NCBI GenBank assembly: GCA_903885605.1 | Contig: CAISJD010000075.1 | Location: forward strand, 34,629 to 98,628 | Length of the DNA stretch: 64,000 bases | DNA from: an uncultured Chthonomonas sp. | Lineage (GTDB): Bacteria > Armatimonadota > Chthonomonadetes > Chthonomonadales > CAJBBX01 | Direction: 5' to 3' | In this document: in pieces, positions 1 through 8,257 of the stretch | How positions within the stretch are numbered: position 1 is the first letter of the stretch | Layout: every line of letters begins with the position of its first letter | Notes under the pieces: generated by a model | Databases searched by the model: none | Told to the model about the DNA's origin: nothing | The model's input: only the letters and a program-made list of their open reading frames with translations | Made by a program: the position numbers and the translations under genes

Positions 1-487
1 ACCAGTTCTCCCAGGCCCGCGGGAACGAGCCGCCGCGGCGCGTCCGGACGGTCACCACATTGCCCACGGCGCCGGCGTCGACCTGCCGCTTGGCCTCGGC
101 GAACTCGGGGAAGAAGCGCAGCACATGGGCCACGAAGAGCGGCGTGCCCGACGCGGCGCAAGCGTCCGCCATCTTCTCGCAGTCGGCGACGCTACGCCCC
201 ATAGGCTTCTCGACCACGATGCCCTTCAGACCCGCCTCGGCAGCCGCGACTACGTAGTCGACATGCCACGGCGTGGGCACGCAGACATCGACCACGTCCG
301 GCCTGGCCGCTTCGAGCATCTCTGCGAAGCTTGCGTAGGCGGTCGCGCCGTTGGCGCCGGCCATCTCGGCAGCCGCTTCGGGCCGCTTGTCGTAGACACC
401 GACCACGCACGCGTTGGGGTTGGCTGTGTAGCATGACGCGTGCATATGCGCCATTCCGCCCGCCCCCGCGATCGCAACTCTAAACAT
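1..487 (-). CDS. Gfo/Idh/MocA family oxidoreductase, N-terminal part (cut by window edge)
   Basis: Reading the minus strand from an ATG at 487 gives about 162 residues open to the window edge. The first residues (MFRVAIAGAGGMAH) form a Rossmann beta-alpha-beta nucleotide-binding fold with GxGxxA/G. Later come VCVPTPWH and VVEKPMGRS, the EKP motif of this NAD(P)-dependent sugar/inositol oxidoreductase family, whose Lys is catalytic. The C-terminal substrate domain lies outside the window, so the substrate cannot be named. It starts 38 bases after the glutamate dehydrogenase stop and may be co-transcribed with it. An AAAGGA lies 10-12 bases before the ATG, a rather long spacing. Confidence 0.85.
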   Translation of the reverse strand, partial: MFRVAIAGAGGMAHMHASCYTANPNACVVGVYDKRPEAAAEMAGANGATAYASFAEMLEAARPDVVDVCVPTPWHVDYVVAAAEAGLKGIVVEKPMGRSVADCEKMADACAASGTPLFVAHVLRFFPEFAEAKRQVDAGAVGNVVTVRTRRGGSFPRAWENW

Positions 488-526
488 AGCATGAAATCCT
501 TTCCATAAGGGACGCCACCCAATGCC

Positions 527-1810
527 CTAGGGATAGATGCCCCGTACCTTGGTCGCCTCTGCAACGCGCTGTACGCCGATCAAGTACGCCGCCGTCCGCA
601 GGTTCACCTTCTCGGCCTTGGCCATGGCCGCCACGGCGTCGTAGGCCTGCAGGAGCATCCGCTTCATGCGGTCGTTCACTTCGACCTCGCTCCAGAAGAA
701 GCTCTGCAAATCCTGTACCCACTCGAAGTAGGAGACGATGACGCCGCCTGCGTTTGCGAGGATATCGGGCACCAGGAGCACTCCGCGCTCGCAGAGGATG
801 CGGTCGGCTACGGGCGTGGTAGGCCCGTTGGCGCCCTCCACGATGGCCCTCGCCCGAACGCGGCCTGCGTTGGCCTGGGTGATCTGGTTCTCAGTGGCAG
901 CCGGAACGAGGATGTCGACCGGCAGTTCCAGAAGCTCGGCGGAGCTGATGCTGTCCCCCAGGCCCGCATCCTGTAGCGACTCGCCGCGCCGCGTCCGGTC
1001 GATGGCCGCCTGTACATCGACGCCTGCCTCGTTGTAAACGCCGCCCTGGACATCGCAGAGCCCCACAACGCGGGCGCCCATCTGAGCGAAGAGGCTCGCC
1101 GCGGCCGCCCCCACATTCCCAAGGCCCTGCACGGCGATGGTGGCATCCTGCAGCCTGACCCCAAGGTCGTGCGCCACCCGTTCCGCTGCGATCACGATGC
1201 CGCGGCCGGTGGCCTCCACCCGCCCCTCGGAGCCTCCGATGGAGATGGGCTTGCCGGTGACCACCGCGGGCACCGTGAAGCCCTGATGCATGGAGTAGGT
1301 ATCCATGATCCAGCCCATCACCTGCGGGTTAGTGCCGGCGTCCGGCGCGGGAATGTCGCGGTTCGGCCCGAGGACCACACTGATCGCGGTGGTGTAGCGG
1401 CGCGTAAGGCGCTCCAACTCACCCAGGGAGAGCGCGCGGCTATCGCACATCACGCCGCCCTTGGCTCCGCCGAACGGGATACTTACGAGCGCACACTTCC
1501 AGGTCATCCACATGGCCAGCGCACGCACCTCGTCGAGGCCCGCCGTCGGGCTGTAGCGTATGCCGCCCTTGGCGGGCCCGCGGGCGCAGTTGTGCTGCAC
1601 ACGGTATCCCTTGAACACGCGGGTCGTGCCGTCGTCCATCTTGACGGGGAAATTGACGGTCAGTTCCCGCTGGGGATAGCTGAGAACCTGCAGCAGACCC
1701 TCGTCAAGCCCCAGCCGATCGGCGACGATCTCAAGCTGCTGGACGGCGTTCTCGTAGGGATTGGTGCTCTCGCGAATAGAACCGCAGCGTGGGGCGCCGG
1801 AAACTGCCAT
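527..1810 (-). CDS. gdhA: Glu/Leu/Phe/Val-type glutamate dehydrogenase
   Basis: This 427-residue protein has the usual length of hexameric glutamate dehydrogenases, which interconvert glutamate and 2-oxoglutarate plus ammonia in the cytoplasm. Visible signatures are the glycine-rich substrate loop with its lysine (IPFGGAKGGV, near residue 115), the catalytic segment GPNRDIPAPDAGTN, the dinucleotide fold AVQGLGNVG (near 235) and VEGANGPT. The ATG at 1810 is preceded by GGAGGGC at good spacing, which decides the start. NAD versus NADP preference cannot be read safely. The gene diverges from ffh across 286 bases and is followed by the Gfo/Idh gene on the same strand. Confidence 0.92.
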   Translation of the reverse strand: MAVSGAPRCGSIRESTNPYENAVQQLEIVADRLGLDEGLLQVLSYPQRELTVNFPVKMDDGTTRVFKGYRVQHNCARGPAKGGIRYSPTAGLDEVRALAMWMTWKCALVSIPFGGAKGGVMCDSRALSLGELERLTRRYTTAISVVLGPNRDIPAPDAGTNPQVMGWIMDTYSMHQGFTVPAVVTGKPISIGGSEGRVEATGRGIVIAAERVAHDLGVRLQDATIAVQGLGNVGAAAASLFAQMGARVVGLCDVQGGVYNEAGVDVQAAIDRTRRGESLQDAGLGDSISSAELLELPVDILVPAATENQITQANAGRVRARAIVEGANGPTTPVADRILCERGVLLVPDILANAGGVIVSYFEWVQDLQSFFWSEVEVNDRMKRMLLQAYDAVAAMAKAEKVNLRTAAYLIGVQRVAEATKVRGIYP

Positions 1811-1917
1811 AATGCCCTCCGTATGCGAAGGCGATGGGCTACCGATGCCCTGATGCCCAACGGCGGCAAGGTCTCGGTACGCGGCCCTCGGGGTTGGGCC
1901 GCTATCGCGGCCTTGGG

Positions 1918-1923
1918 AGTATA
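1918..1923 (-). promoter_or_regulatory. Possible -10 element for gdhA
   Basis: On the minus strand TATACT lies here, about 108 bases before the gdhA start. No convincing -35 is visible 16-19 bases upstream, where the sequence is GC only. It matches the -10-like hexamers seen before other genes in this window. It is a weak call. Confidence 0.25.
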
Positions 1924-1947
1924 CCCCGCGGGGGTCGGGCCGCGCGG

Positions 1948-1977
1948 TTGACTTAGCGTCCTCCTAAGCGATATACT
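1948..1977 (+). promoter_or_regulatory. Sigma-70-type promoter for ffh operon
   Basis: TTGACT (1948-1953) and TATACT (1972-1977) are separated by 18 bases. This is the best -35/-10 pair in the 286-base gap between gdhA and ffh. Transcription would start near 1984, leaving a leader of about 113 bases before the GTG of ffh. No RNA gene or known riboswitch was recognised in the rest of the gap. Confidence 0.6.
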
Positions 1978-2096
1978 GGCAGGGCTTGGAAGACCGAGCG
2001 GCAATGGGTGATCATCGCCTGCCCGCGCTCACGCGCAACGGCACAGCCGTCTGCACAGGGCGTCGGGCATTATTGTGTTAGGACGCACCACTCGCA

Positions 2097-3434
2097 GTGT
2101 TCAGTAACCTGAGCGATAAGCTCCAGTCGGTCTTTGATCGGCTCAGAGGGCGTGGCCGGCTCTCCGAGCAGGATGTCAACGACGCCCTGCGGGAGGTGCG
2201 GCTCGCCTTGCTGGAAGCCGATGTCAGCTTCCGGGTGGTGAAGGAATTCGTCGCCGCGGTCCGCGAACAGGCCGTCGGCAGCCAGGTGTTTGAGAGCCTC
2301 TCGGGCGCCCAGACCGTCATTCGCATCGTGCACGGCGAGATGGTCCGGTTGTTGGGCTCCACGGAGGCCCGCATCCTGTTCGCTCCGCGCCCGCCGACCG
2401 TGATCATGGTCTGCGGCCTGCAGGGGTCGGGCAAGACGACGACATGCGGTAAGCTGGCCAACTGGGCCCGCCGCCAGGGGCGCAACCCCATGATGGTGGC
2501 CTGCGATATCCATCGCCCGGCGGCCATCCGGCAACTGCAGGTGCTGGGCAAGCAGCTGAACGTGCCGGTCTACTCCGGGTCTGAGGGCACGCCGGCCCCG
2601 CAGATCGCGGCCGACTCCCTGCGGGAGTCGCGGAGGACCGGGTCGGACGTGGTCATTCTGGACACGGCCGGCCGGCTTCACATCGATGAAACCATGATGC
2701 TGGAGGTCAGCGAGGTCCGGAAGCAGGCCTCGCCGGCTGAAGTGCTGTTGGTCGTTGACGCCATGACCGGCCAGGATGCCGTCGGAATGGCCCAGAGGTT
2801 CCACGAGCAAGTGGAGCTGACCGGGTTCATCCTGACGAAGCTGGACGGAGACGCCAGAGGCGGCGCGGCGCTCTCGATCCGCAGTGTCACAGGCGTACCG
2901 GTGAAGTTCATCGGCGACGGCGAGAAGCTTGACGCTCTGGAGGTCTTTCATCCGGACCGGCTGGCCTCCCGCATCCTGGGCATGGGCGACGTGCTGTCGC
3001 TCATCGAGAAGGCCCAGGAGGCCGTTGACGAGAAGAAGGCGCTGGAGCTGGCGCGCAACCTGCGAGAGAACCGGTTCGACCTGACGGACTATCTCGAGCA
3101 GATGCAGAACATGCGTAAGATGGGCCCGCTCAACCAGGTGATCGGCATGATCCCGGGAATGAGCAAGCTGAAGGACGTGCAGGTAGATGAGAAGGCGTTC
3201 GCCCGCCAGGAGGCCATCGTGCTCAGCATGACGGTCGCCGAACGGGAGGACCCGGCCATCATCAATGCCGGCCGTAAGCGAAGGATCGCCGCCGGATGCG
3301 GAGGCACGGTGCAGGAAGTGAACCAGTTCCTGCGCCAGTTCGACGCGATGCGGCAGATGATGAAGCAGATGATGGGCGCCGATGGCGCCCTGCGCCGGAA
3401 GAAGGGCAAGTTCCGCCTTCCGGCGTTCCGATAG
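2097..3434 (+). CDS. ffh: Signal recognition particle protein Ffh
   Basis: Ffh (445 aa) binds signal sequences and 4.5S RNA and targets ribosomes to FtsY at the membrane. The N domain is followed by the NG GTPase: P-loop [10 protein letters not shown] near residue 108, DTAGRLH near 190 and [10 protein letters not shown] near 245. The C-terminal methionine-rich M domain contains [14 protein letters not shown] and the RNA-binding helix region [15 protein letters not shown]. The start is a GTG at 2097 with only a weak upstream purine run. It heads a conserved run with rpsP, khpA, rimM, trmD and rplS, the common ffh-rpsP-trmD arrangement. Confidence 0.97.
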   Translation: MFSNLSDKLQSVFDRLRGRGRLSEQDVNDALREVRLALLEADVSFRVVKEFVAAVREQAVGSQVFESLSGAQTVIRIVHGEMVRLLGSTEARILFAPRPPTVIMVCGLQGSGKTTTCGKLANWARRQGRNPMMVACDIHRPAAIRQLQVLGKQLNVPVYSGSEGTPAPQIAADSLRESRRTGSDVVILDTAGRLHIDETMMLEVSEVRKQASPAEVLLVVDAMTGQDAVGMAQRFHEQVELTGFILTKLDGDARGGAALSIRSVTGVPVKFIGDGEKLDALEVFHPDRLASRILGMGDVLSLIEKAQEAVDEKKALELARNLRENRFDLTDYLEQMQNMRKMGPLNQVIGMIPGMSKLKDVQVDEKAFARQEAIVLSMTVAEREDPAIINAGRKRRIAAGCGGTVQEVNQFLRQFDAMRQMMKQMMGADGALRRKKGKFRLPAFR

Positions 3435-3501
3435 CTCTAGCACCGCAGTCACAGCCTTTCGGCGCAAGAAGCGCCGAACCAGAGCTGAAGGAGGAAGTAC
3501 C

Positions 3502-3765
3502 TTGTCTGTAAAGATCAGATTACGGCGCCTTGGCGCCAAGGGGCGTCCCATCTACCGCGTGGTGGTCGCCAACAGCACCAGCCCCCGCGACGGCCGGTTC
3601 ATCGAGGCCATCGGCCACTACGATCCGCGCACCGATCCTGGCAGCATCCGCATCGACGCCGAGCGCGCGGCCCATTGGCTCAAGTGCGGCGCTCAGCCCA
3701 CCGATACCGCCAGGTCGCTCCTGCAGAAGGCCGGAGTGATCCCGCCGACTGAGAAGGCCGGCTAA
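3502..3765 (+). CDS. rpsP: 30S ribosomal protein S16
   Basis: The 87-residue protein begins [22 protein letters not shown], the S16 signature, and has [15 protein letters not shown] following. The start is taken as the TTG at 3502 because AAGGAGGA sits at ideal distance and the family begins exactly at this residue. An upstream in-frame ATG inside ffh would add a nonsense tail. S16 is an assembly protein of the small subunit. It lies 67 bases after ffh and 6 bases before the KH protein. Confidence 0.96.
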   Translation: MSVKIRLRRLGAKGRPIYRVVVANSTSPRDGRFIEAIGHYDPRTDPGSIRIDAERAAHWLKCGAQPTDTARSLLQKAGVIPPTEKAG

Positions 3766-3771
3766 GCTACC

Positions 3772-4032
3772 ATGGGCGATGAGACCGTGGGGTCCGACCC
3801 GATCGGCGCCATGCTGGGGCATGTCGTCAAGGCGATGGTGGACCATCCGAACTGGGTCCGCGTGTCGCATTCCGGCGACGCCTCGTCCGACGCGTATGAG
3901 GTCGTCGTCGATAACGCCGACCTCGGCAAGGTGATCGGCAAGCAGGGCCGTGTCGCCAACTCGTTGCGCATGGTCGCCAAGGCCGTCGCCGAGAAGCGGG
4001 AGCGGCGCATCTACGTCGACTTCACGAGCTAG
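3772..4032 (+). CDS. khpA: KH-domain RNA-binding protein KhpA (YlqC family)
   Basis: An 86-residue single KH domain. The GxxGxxG loop is seen as GKVIGKQGRVANSLR near residue 50, followed by the conserved end RRIYVDF. This family sits between rpsP and rimM in many genomes and binds RNA, often with KhpB/Jag, affecting cell-envelope growth. The gene starts with ATG 6 bases after rpsP, so it is surely co-transcribed. The KhpB partner is not in the window. Confidence 0.92.
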   Translation: MGDETVGSDPIGAMLGHVVKAMVDHPNWVRVSHSGDASSDAYEVVVDNADLGKVIGKQGRVANSLRMVAKAVAEKRERRIYVDFTS

Positions 4033-4041
4033 GGCGCCCAG

Positions 4042-4575
4042 GTGCTGCCAGAGTGGGACTGGACTATCGGTGAGGTGGTGGCCCCGTTCGGCCGCCGCGG
4101 CGAAGTCAAGGTCAGGATTCTGACGGACTTCCCGGAGCGGTTCGCCGAGCTCAAGCGGGTCTGCCTGCGGCCCAAGATGCGCGGGCCGGCGCTCATGGAG
4201 GTCCAGGCCGCGAGGCTACACAAGGGTCAAGCCCTGCTGAAGCTGGCAGGGGTTGAAAGCATCGATGACGCCGAGTTGTGGCGTGGCTCCATCGTGCAGG
4301 TCCGCCGTGGAGACGCGGTGCCCCTGCAAGACGATAGCCACTACATCGACGACATCGTGGGCATGGAAGTGTGGACGGTGCAGGGCCGCCTGGTCGGCGC
4401 GCTCAGCGACGTGCTCCACTACCCTGCCCAGGACCTCCTCGTGGTTGGCGATGCGCTGATCCCGGCCGTGAGGCCGATCGTCGTAGAGGTGGATCAGGCG
4501 CGCCGGCGGATCGTGATCGATCCGCCCGAGGGGCTTCTGCCCGAGGTGCCGGCGCCGTGCGATTCGACATCCTGA
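4042..4575 (+). CDS. rimM: Ribosome maturation factor RimM
   Basis: The 177-residue protein starts with GTG at 4042. Its N-terminal beta-barrel opens WTIGEVVAPFGRRGEVKV, matching the G-x-I-x-x-P-x-G-x-x-G-E RimM signature, and its PRC-barrel half contains DDIVGMEV and DLLVV. RimM aids 16S 3' domain maturation and binds S19. Its 3' end overlaps the trmD start by 19 bases, so the two are translationally coupled. Position between the KH protein and trmD is the standard order. Confidence 0.95.
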   Translation: MLPEWDWTIGEVVAPFGRRGEVKVRILTDFPERFAELKRVCLRPKMRGPALMEVQAARLHKGQALLKLAGVESIDDAELWRGSIVQVRRGDAVPLQDDSHYIDDIVGMEVWTVQGRLVGALSDVLHYPAQDLLVVGDALIPAVRPIVVEVDQARRRIVIDPPEGLLPEVPAPCDSTS

Positions 4576-5336
4576 CGATCCTGCCGGAGATGGTGTCTGA
4601 AGGCATCCGCCACAGCATCATCGGCAGGGCGGTTGATCAGGGGCTGATTAGAGTTAACGTGGTGAACCTTCGCGACCATACGGAGGATCGCCACAGGACG
4701 ACGGATGACACACCGTGCGGCGGCGGAGGCGGCATGGTGATGAAGGTTGAGCCGATCGCGCGGGCGCTGGATGGGCTCGCAAGCCAGGGGCCGATGGGTC
4801 GAGTGTTGCTCACGGATCCGCAGGGCTCGCGCTTCGACCAGCCCATGGCCGAGGCGCTGGCCCGCGAGGACCGGGTGACCGTGATCTGCGGCCGGTACGA
4901 GGGCGTTGACGACCGTGTTCGGCAACATCTGGTGACCGACCTGGTCTCGATCGGCGATTTCGTGCTGACCGGCGGCGAACTGCCGGCGCTGGTGATGGTT
5001 GACGCGATCTCGAGGCTCTTGCCGGGTGTACTGGGCTGGGATGAGGCGGCCGCCAATGACACGTTCAGTGGCGACCTGCTGGACTACCCGCAGTTCACCA
5101 GGCCGAGGCAGTTTCGAGACTGCGCCATTCCAGACATCCTGCTGAACGGCGACCATGTAACGATGGACAAGTGGCGGCGGCGGCAACAGCTGCTTCTGAC
5201 ACGGCGGCGGCGGCCCGACCTCTGGGCGAAGGCGCGATTGGCAGATGCGGACCTGAAGTTGCTTAGCGCCGAACTTCCCGGCGCCGGGGACCTGGAGCTC
5301 GCTGGGCAACCGGCGCTTGACAAGTGTATGGATTAG
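4557..5336 (+). CDS. trmD: tRNA (guanine-N1-)-methyltransferase TrmD
   Basis: TrmD (259 aa) methylates G37 of tRNAs reading CNN/CGG codons, using SAM, and so prevents +1 frameshifting. It has the start RFDILTILPEM, the loop TPCGGGGGMVMK near residue 57, the trefoil-knot SAM site CGRYEGVDDRV and SIGDFVLTGGE, and a DYPQFTRP end region. The GTG at 4557 is chosen because it places the family's first strand at the N-terminus. A long upstream open extension overlapping rimM is not conserved. The stop is 9 bases before rplS. Confidence 0.97.
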   Translation: MRFDILTILPEMVSEGIRHSIIGRAVDQGLIRVNVVNLRDHTEDRHRTTDDTPCGGGGGMVMKVEPIARALDGLASQGPMGRVLLTDPQGSRFDQPMAEALAREDRVTVICGRYEGVDDRVRQHLVTDLVSIGDFVLTGGELPALVMVDAISRLLPGVLGWDEAAANDTFSGDLLDYPQFTRPRQFRDCAIPDILLNGDHVTMDKWRRRQQLLLTRRRRPDLWAKARLADADLKLLSAELPGAGDLELAGQPALDKCMD

Positions 5337-5345
5337 GAGGCTCAT

Positions 5346-5708
5346 ATGAATCCGATTATCACAGACATCGAGAGGGCGCAGCTCAAGGCTGATGTCCCTG
5401 TCTTCAAGGCCGGTGACACGGTCCGCGTCTACGCGAAAGTCGTTGAGGGTGGCAAAGAGCGCATCCAGATGTTCCAGGGCGACGTGATCGCCAAGGGCGG
5501 GTCGCTCAGCCGTCTGCACTTCACCGTCCGGAAGATCTCCCACCAGATCGGCGTGGAGCGCACCTTCCTGCTCCACTCGCCGCGAGTGGACCGCATTGAG
5601 GTCGTCCGCCGCGGACGGGTCCGCCGCGCCAAGCTTTACTACCTGCGCGACGTCATCGGCAAGAAGGCCCGGATCAAGGAAGACCGCTCCGGCAAGGTGG
5701 TCGGCTAG
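5346..5708 (+). CDS. rplS: 50S ribosomal protein L19
   Basis: A 120-residue L19 with the family landmarks [38 protein letters not shown] and KLYYLRD near the end. AGGAGG lies 5 bases before the ATG. L19 sits at the subunit interface near bridge B8. It closes the ribosomal part of the operon. A GC-rich hairpin follows before lepB. Confidence 0.97.
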   Translation: MNPIITDIERAQLKADVPVFKAGDTVRVYAKVVEGGKERIQMFQGDVIAKGGSLSRLHFTVRKISHQIGVERTFLLHSPRVDRIEVVRRGRVRRAKLYYLRDVIGKKARIKEDRSGKVVG

Positions 5709-5728
5709 GGGTTCCCCGCTCTGTTCGA

Positions 5729-5758
5729 GGGCGTTGCCGGGCGTTCCTGGCGGCGCCC
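5729..5758 (+). terminator. Terminator-like hairpin after rplS
   Basis: GGGCGTTGCC (5729-5738) can pair fully with GGCGGCGCCC (5749-5758), using two G-U pairs and a 10-base loop, starting 20 bases after the rplS stop. Only TT follows, so it may slow or process RNA rather than fully terminate before lepB. Confidence 0.4.
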
Positions 5759-5810
5759 TTGCGGAGCATGTCACACCGGTCGTTCGGCGCCGGAGTAAGA
5801 GGATGCGGTA

Positions 5811-6548
5811 GTGCCTGAGGAGATCGGCGCCACTGAGTGGCTGGCAAACCTGAGCACAACCACCATCGTGTTGACGGCCCTGGCGCTCACGTTGGTGCGA
5901 CTCGTCATGGTACGCGTGAACCACGCCTTCGCTCGGGCAGTCGCGGAGCTGTCGGAGTCGCTGGTCCTGGCGGGCATCGTCGTCTTCCTGATCGTCCGTC
6001 CCTTCTTTGTTCAGGCGTTTTTCATCCCCACAGAGTCCATGGAACCCACGCTGGCAGGGCACAATGCCGGCGATTCGACGTCAACGGGCACCCATTACGA
6101 CTCCACAATACATGATCATATTTTCGTAAACAAGCTGATCTACCGGTTTGCCCGCCCCCAGCATGGAGACATCATCGTCTTCCGCGCGGAGAAGAAGGCC
6201 GACATCCAGGGCGGCCAGACCGCAGAGAACGTACTCATCAAGCGCCTCATCGGCTGCCCCAGCGACACCATCGAAGTGCGGACCGAGCCGGATGGCGCCA
6301 CCTCCGTTTACCGGAATGGGAAGCAGCTGAAGGAGCCCTATATCCGCGAGCCCATGCGTGAGACGCCCGCAGCCGAGTTCGCCACACGTGGCCCGCTGAA
6401 ACTGGGGCAGGACGAATTCTTCGTGATGGGCGACAACCGCAACAACAGCAACGACGGCCGCTACTGGGGCACATTGCCCCGTTCACGGATCATCGGCCGC
6501 GCAGATGTCACCTTCTGGCCCCCCTCGCGCATCCGCTCGCTCCGGTAA
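5811..6548 (+). CDS. lepB: Signal peptidase I
   Basis: The 245-residue S26 serine/lysine protease cleaves signal peptides on the outer face of the membrane. Two hydrophobic segments lie near residues 15-40 and 50-70. The catalytic serine follows in FIPTESMEPTL and the catalytic lysine in NVLIKRLIG, with box E GDNRNNSNDGRYWG near the end. The start is GTG at 5811 with AGAGGA upstream. It overlaps the next gene by 44 bases, so lepB and rnhB-yraN are coupled. The order rplS-lepB-rnhB is common in bacteria. Confidence 0.95.
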   Translation: MPEEIGATEWLANLSTTTIVLTALALTLVRLVMVRVNHAFARAVAELSESLVLAGIVVFLIVRPFFVQAFFIPTESMEPTLAGHNAGDSTSTGTHYDSTIHDHIFVNKLIYRFARPQHGDIIVFRAEKKADIQGGQTAENVLIKRLIGCPSDTIEVRTEPDGATSVYRNGKQLKEPYIREPMRETPAAEFATRGPLKLGQDEFFVMGDNRNNSNDGRYWGTLPRSRIIGRADVTFWPPSRIRSLR

Positions 6549-7554
6549 GCCCCGGGCTGACTGGGACGTCTGGTCGGAGGAGCGCGCCGCGCGTGCCAGG
6601 GGCTGGCGCCTCATTGCCGGAGTGGATGAAGTCGGCCGCGGACCGCTGGCCGGCCCCGTGGTAGCGGCCGCCGTAGCGCTCCCCTTCGAGCTTCCTCCCG
6701 GACCTATCCGCGACTCCAAGGCGCTCTCCGCTCGGGGCCGGAGCCTGGCGCTCGCGTACATCCGTGACCACGCCCTTGCCGTCGGCGTGGCCGAGGCCGG
6801 GCCCGAGGAGATCGACCGCCATAACATCCTCCGCGCCACGCACGAAGCGATGCGCCGGGCCATGGCTAACGCCGGTGCAGCTATTGACGGCGCGCTCATC
6901 GACGGCCTACCGGTCCCCTACTTCCCCGTTCCCTTCACCGCGATCATCAAGGGCGATGCCCGGTCGGTATCCATTGCCGCGGCCTCAATCGTGGCGAAGG
7001 AGGCGCGCGACGCATCCATGCGCGCCGCCGAGCTACTCTACCCGGGCTACGGCTTCGCACAGCATATGGGCTACCCGACGCCGACACATCTGGAGGCGCT
7101 GAAGGAGCTCGGGCCCTGCCCCATCCACCGTCGCAGCTTCGGACCGGTGGCCGCCTGTGGGGCACAACTGACGCTGGACCTCGATGATGCCATCAAGGCG
7201 CGGGGCTGGGCGGGCGAAGACGCGGCGGCCAAGCTACTGGAGGCCCGTGGGCATACGCTGGTCTGCCGCCGGTACTCCTGCCCGCGCGGCGAGATCGACC
7301 TCGTGACGCGAGACGGAGACTGCCTCGTCTTCACCGAAGTGAAGGCGACCGATAGGCCCACGGCGGACCTGCTGGAGCGGATCGGCGCGGCGAAGCGGCG
7401 GCGCATCATCCTGGCAGCAGAGGACTATCTTGAGCGCAACGGATCTTCGGCGAACTGCCGGTTCGATGTGGTCCTGGTTGACCTGTGCGGCGCCGACGGC
7501 CGACCCACACTGACACACCAGCGCGACGCGTTCAGGCCCGACGAGGCGCACTGA
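6505..7554 (+). CDS. rnhB: Ribonuclease HII fused to a YraN/UPF0102 nuclease-like domain
   Basis: The 349-residue protein joins two families. Residues about 38-220 are RNase HII, which removes RNA from RNA-DNA hybrids and single ribonucleotides. They carry the DEVGRGPLAGP motif, DSKAL, an ALIDGL aspartate and SIAAASIVAK. From about 235 the protein becomes UPF0102: WAGEDAAAKLLEARG, GEIDLV and VFTEVKA, the E-D-ExK pattern of restriction-endonuclease-like folds. rnhB and yraN are often neighbours; here no stop separates them. The ATG at 6505 lies inside lepB, so the real start may be slightly further downstream. The 3' end overlaps the convergent M50 gene by 23 bases. Confidence 0.9.
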   Translation: MSPSGPPRASARSGKPRADWDVWSEERAARARGWRLIAGVDEVGRGPLAGPVVAAAVALPFELPPGPIRDSKALSARGRSLALAYIRDHALAVGVAEAGPEEIDRHNILRATHEAMRRAMANAGAAIDGALIDGLPVPYFPVPFTAIIKGDARSVSIAAASIVAKEARDASMRAAELLYPGYGFAQHMGYPTPTHLEALKELGPCPIHRRSFGPVAACGAQLTLDLDDAIKARGWAGEDAAAKLLEARGHTLVCRRYSCPRGEIDLVTRDGDCLVFTEVKATDRPTADLLERIGAAKRRRIILAAEDYLERNGSSANCRFDVVLVDLCGADGRPTLTHQRDAFRPDEAH

Positions 7555-8251
7555 CCGATCCGCCCGACCAGACCCACTTCAGGGCAGCCCAGGTGATGGC
7601 CAGCGAGACCGCCGCCCAGACCAGAGCCCAGATGACGGGTGGCAGGCCGAACATCTGCGACATGAAGACGGCGTCGTTCGGCGCATCGGTGACCGTGGTG
7701 AGCAGCAGCAGCGTCCGCAGATCCATCAGGGCGTTGAGGCAGAGCAACACCGATAGGAGCGCCGCCGCCAGGTCGGCCGCACGACCACGAAGTAGCCCGG
7801 CGAGGAGGCCGAGAGCCGCAGCGACGCCCACACCGGCCAGCATGCCGAACCCATTCCGGGTCCAGAGCGCGGTCACAGCCAGAACCGCCATGCCCATGAA
7901 GGCCAGCACCGACTTGCCGTTACCCTCGCGCCGAGCGCCCATGAGGCAGAGGGCGCCGAAAGCCGATGTGCCGACGTACCCGGCCATGTAGATCAGGAAC
8001 GGCATGCCGCCTCGCGACACCGTCAGGCCGTCGCCGCTCGACATCACACCAATATGCTCGACCATGCCACCTGTGACCAGGGCCATTGCGGCGTGGCAGC
8101 CTTCGTGGATGTAGGTGACAAAGAGGCGCACGGGGACGAGCAACAGCTGCAGCCCCGGCAGGTTCGCCAGGACCGTGGCGCCGACCGCCGCTATGACCAG
8201 CCTCTGCCGGGCCGCCCCGGCCTCCGTCGTGCGCCGCATCTGTGTGCTCAT
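7532..8251 (-). CDS. M50B-like membrane metalloprotease
   Basis: A 239-residue integral membrane protein with about six hydrophobic segments. The zinc motif HEGCH lies in the second one (near residue 49), and NALMDLR near residue 190 resembles the N-x-x-x-D second motif of M50B peptidases. Such proteases cleave membrane-embedded or anti-sigma substrates, but the substrate is unknown here. The start lies 6 bases after the tsaD stop, making it the last gene of the sigma-HTH-M78/UvrD-rimI-tsaD transcript. A role in activating the sigma factor at the head of the same operon is possible but only inferred. Confidence 0.75.
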   Translation of the reverse strand: MSTQMRRTTEAGAARQRLVIAAVGATVLANLPGLQLLLVPVRLFVTYIHEGCHAAMALVTGGMVEHIGVMSSGDGLTVSRGGMPFLIYMAGYVGTSAFGALCLMGARREGNGKSVLAFMGMAVLAVTALWTRNGFGMLAGVGVAAALGLLAGLLRGRAADLAAALLSVLLCLNALMDLRTLLLLTTVTDAPNDAVFMSQMFGLPPVIWALVWAAVSLAITWAALKWVWSGGSVSAPRRA

Positions 8252-8257
8252 GTGGCG

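Noticed and set aside
1811..2096. Possible 4.5S RNA or other small RNA between gdhA and ffh
   Set aside because: The conserved GGUCAGG...GGAAGGAAGCAGCC block of SRP RNA is absent; only a promoter for ffh could be supported.
2070..3551. Long minus-strand open frame of 493 codons over ffh
   Set aside because: It is antisense to a certain ffh gene, has a skewed composition rich in H, R and L, and shows no family motif. GC-rich DNA gives such frames.
4494..6062. 522-codon minus-strand frame across trmD, rplS and lepB
   Set aside because: It covers three genuine genes on the other strand and has no homology signal.
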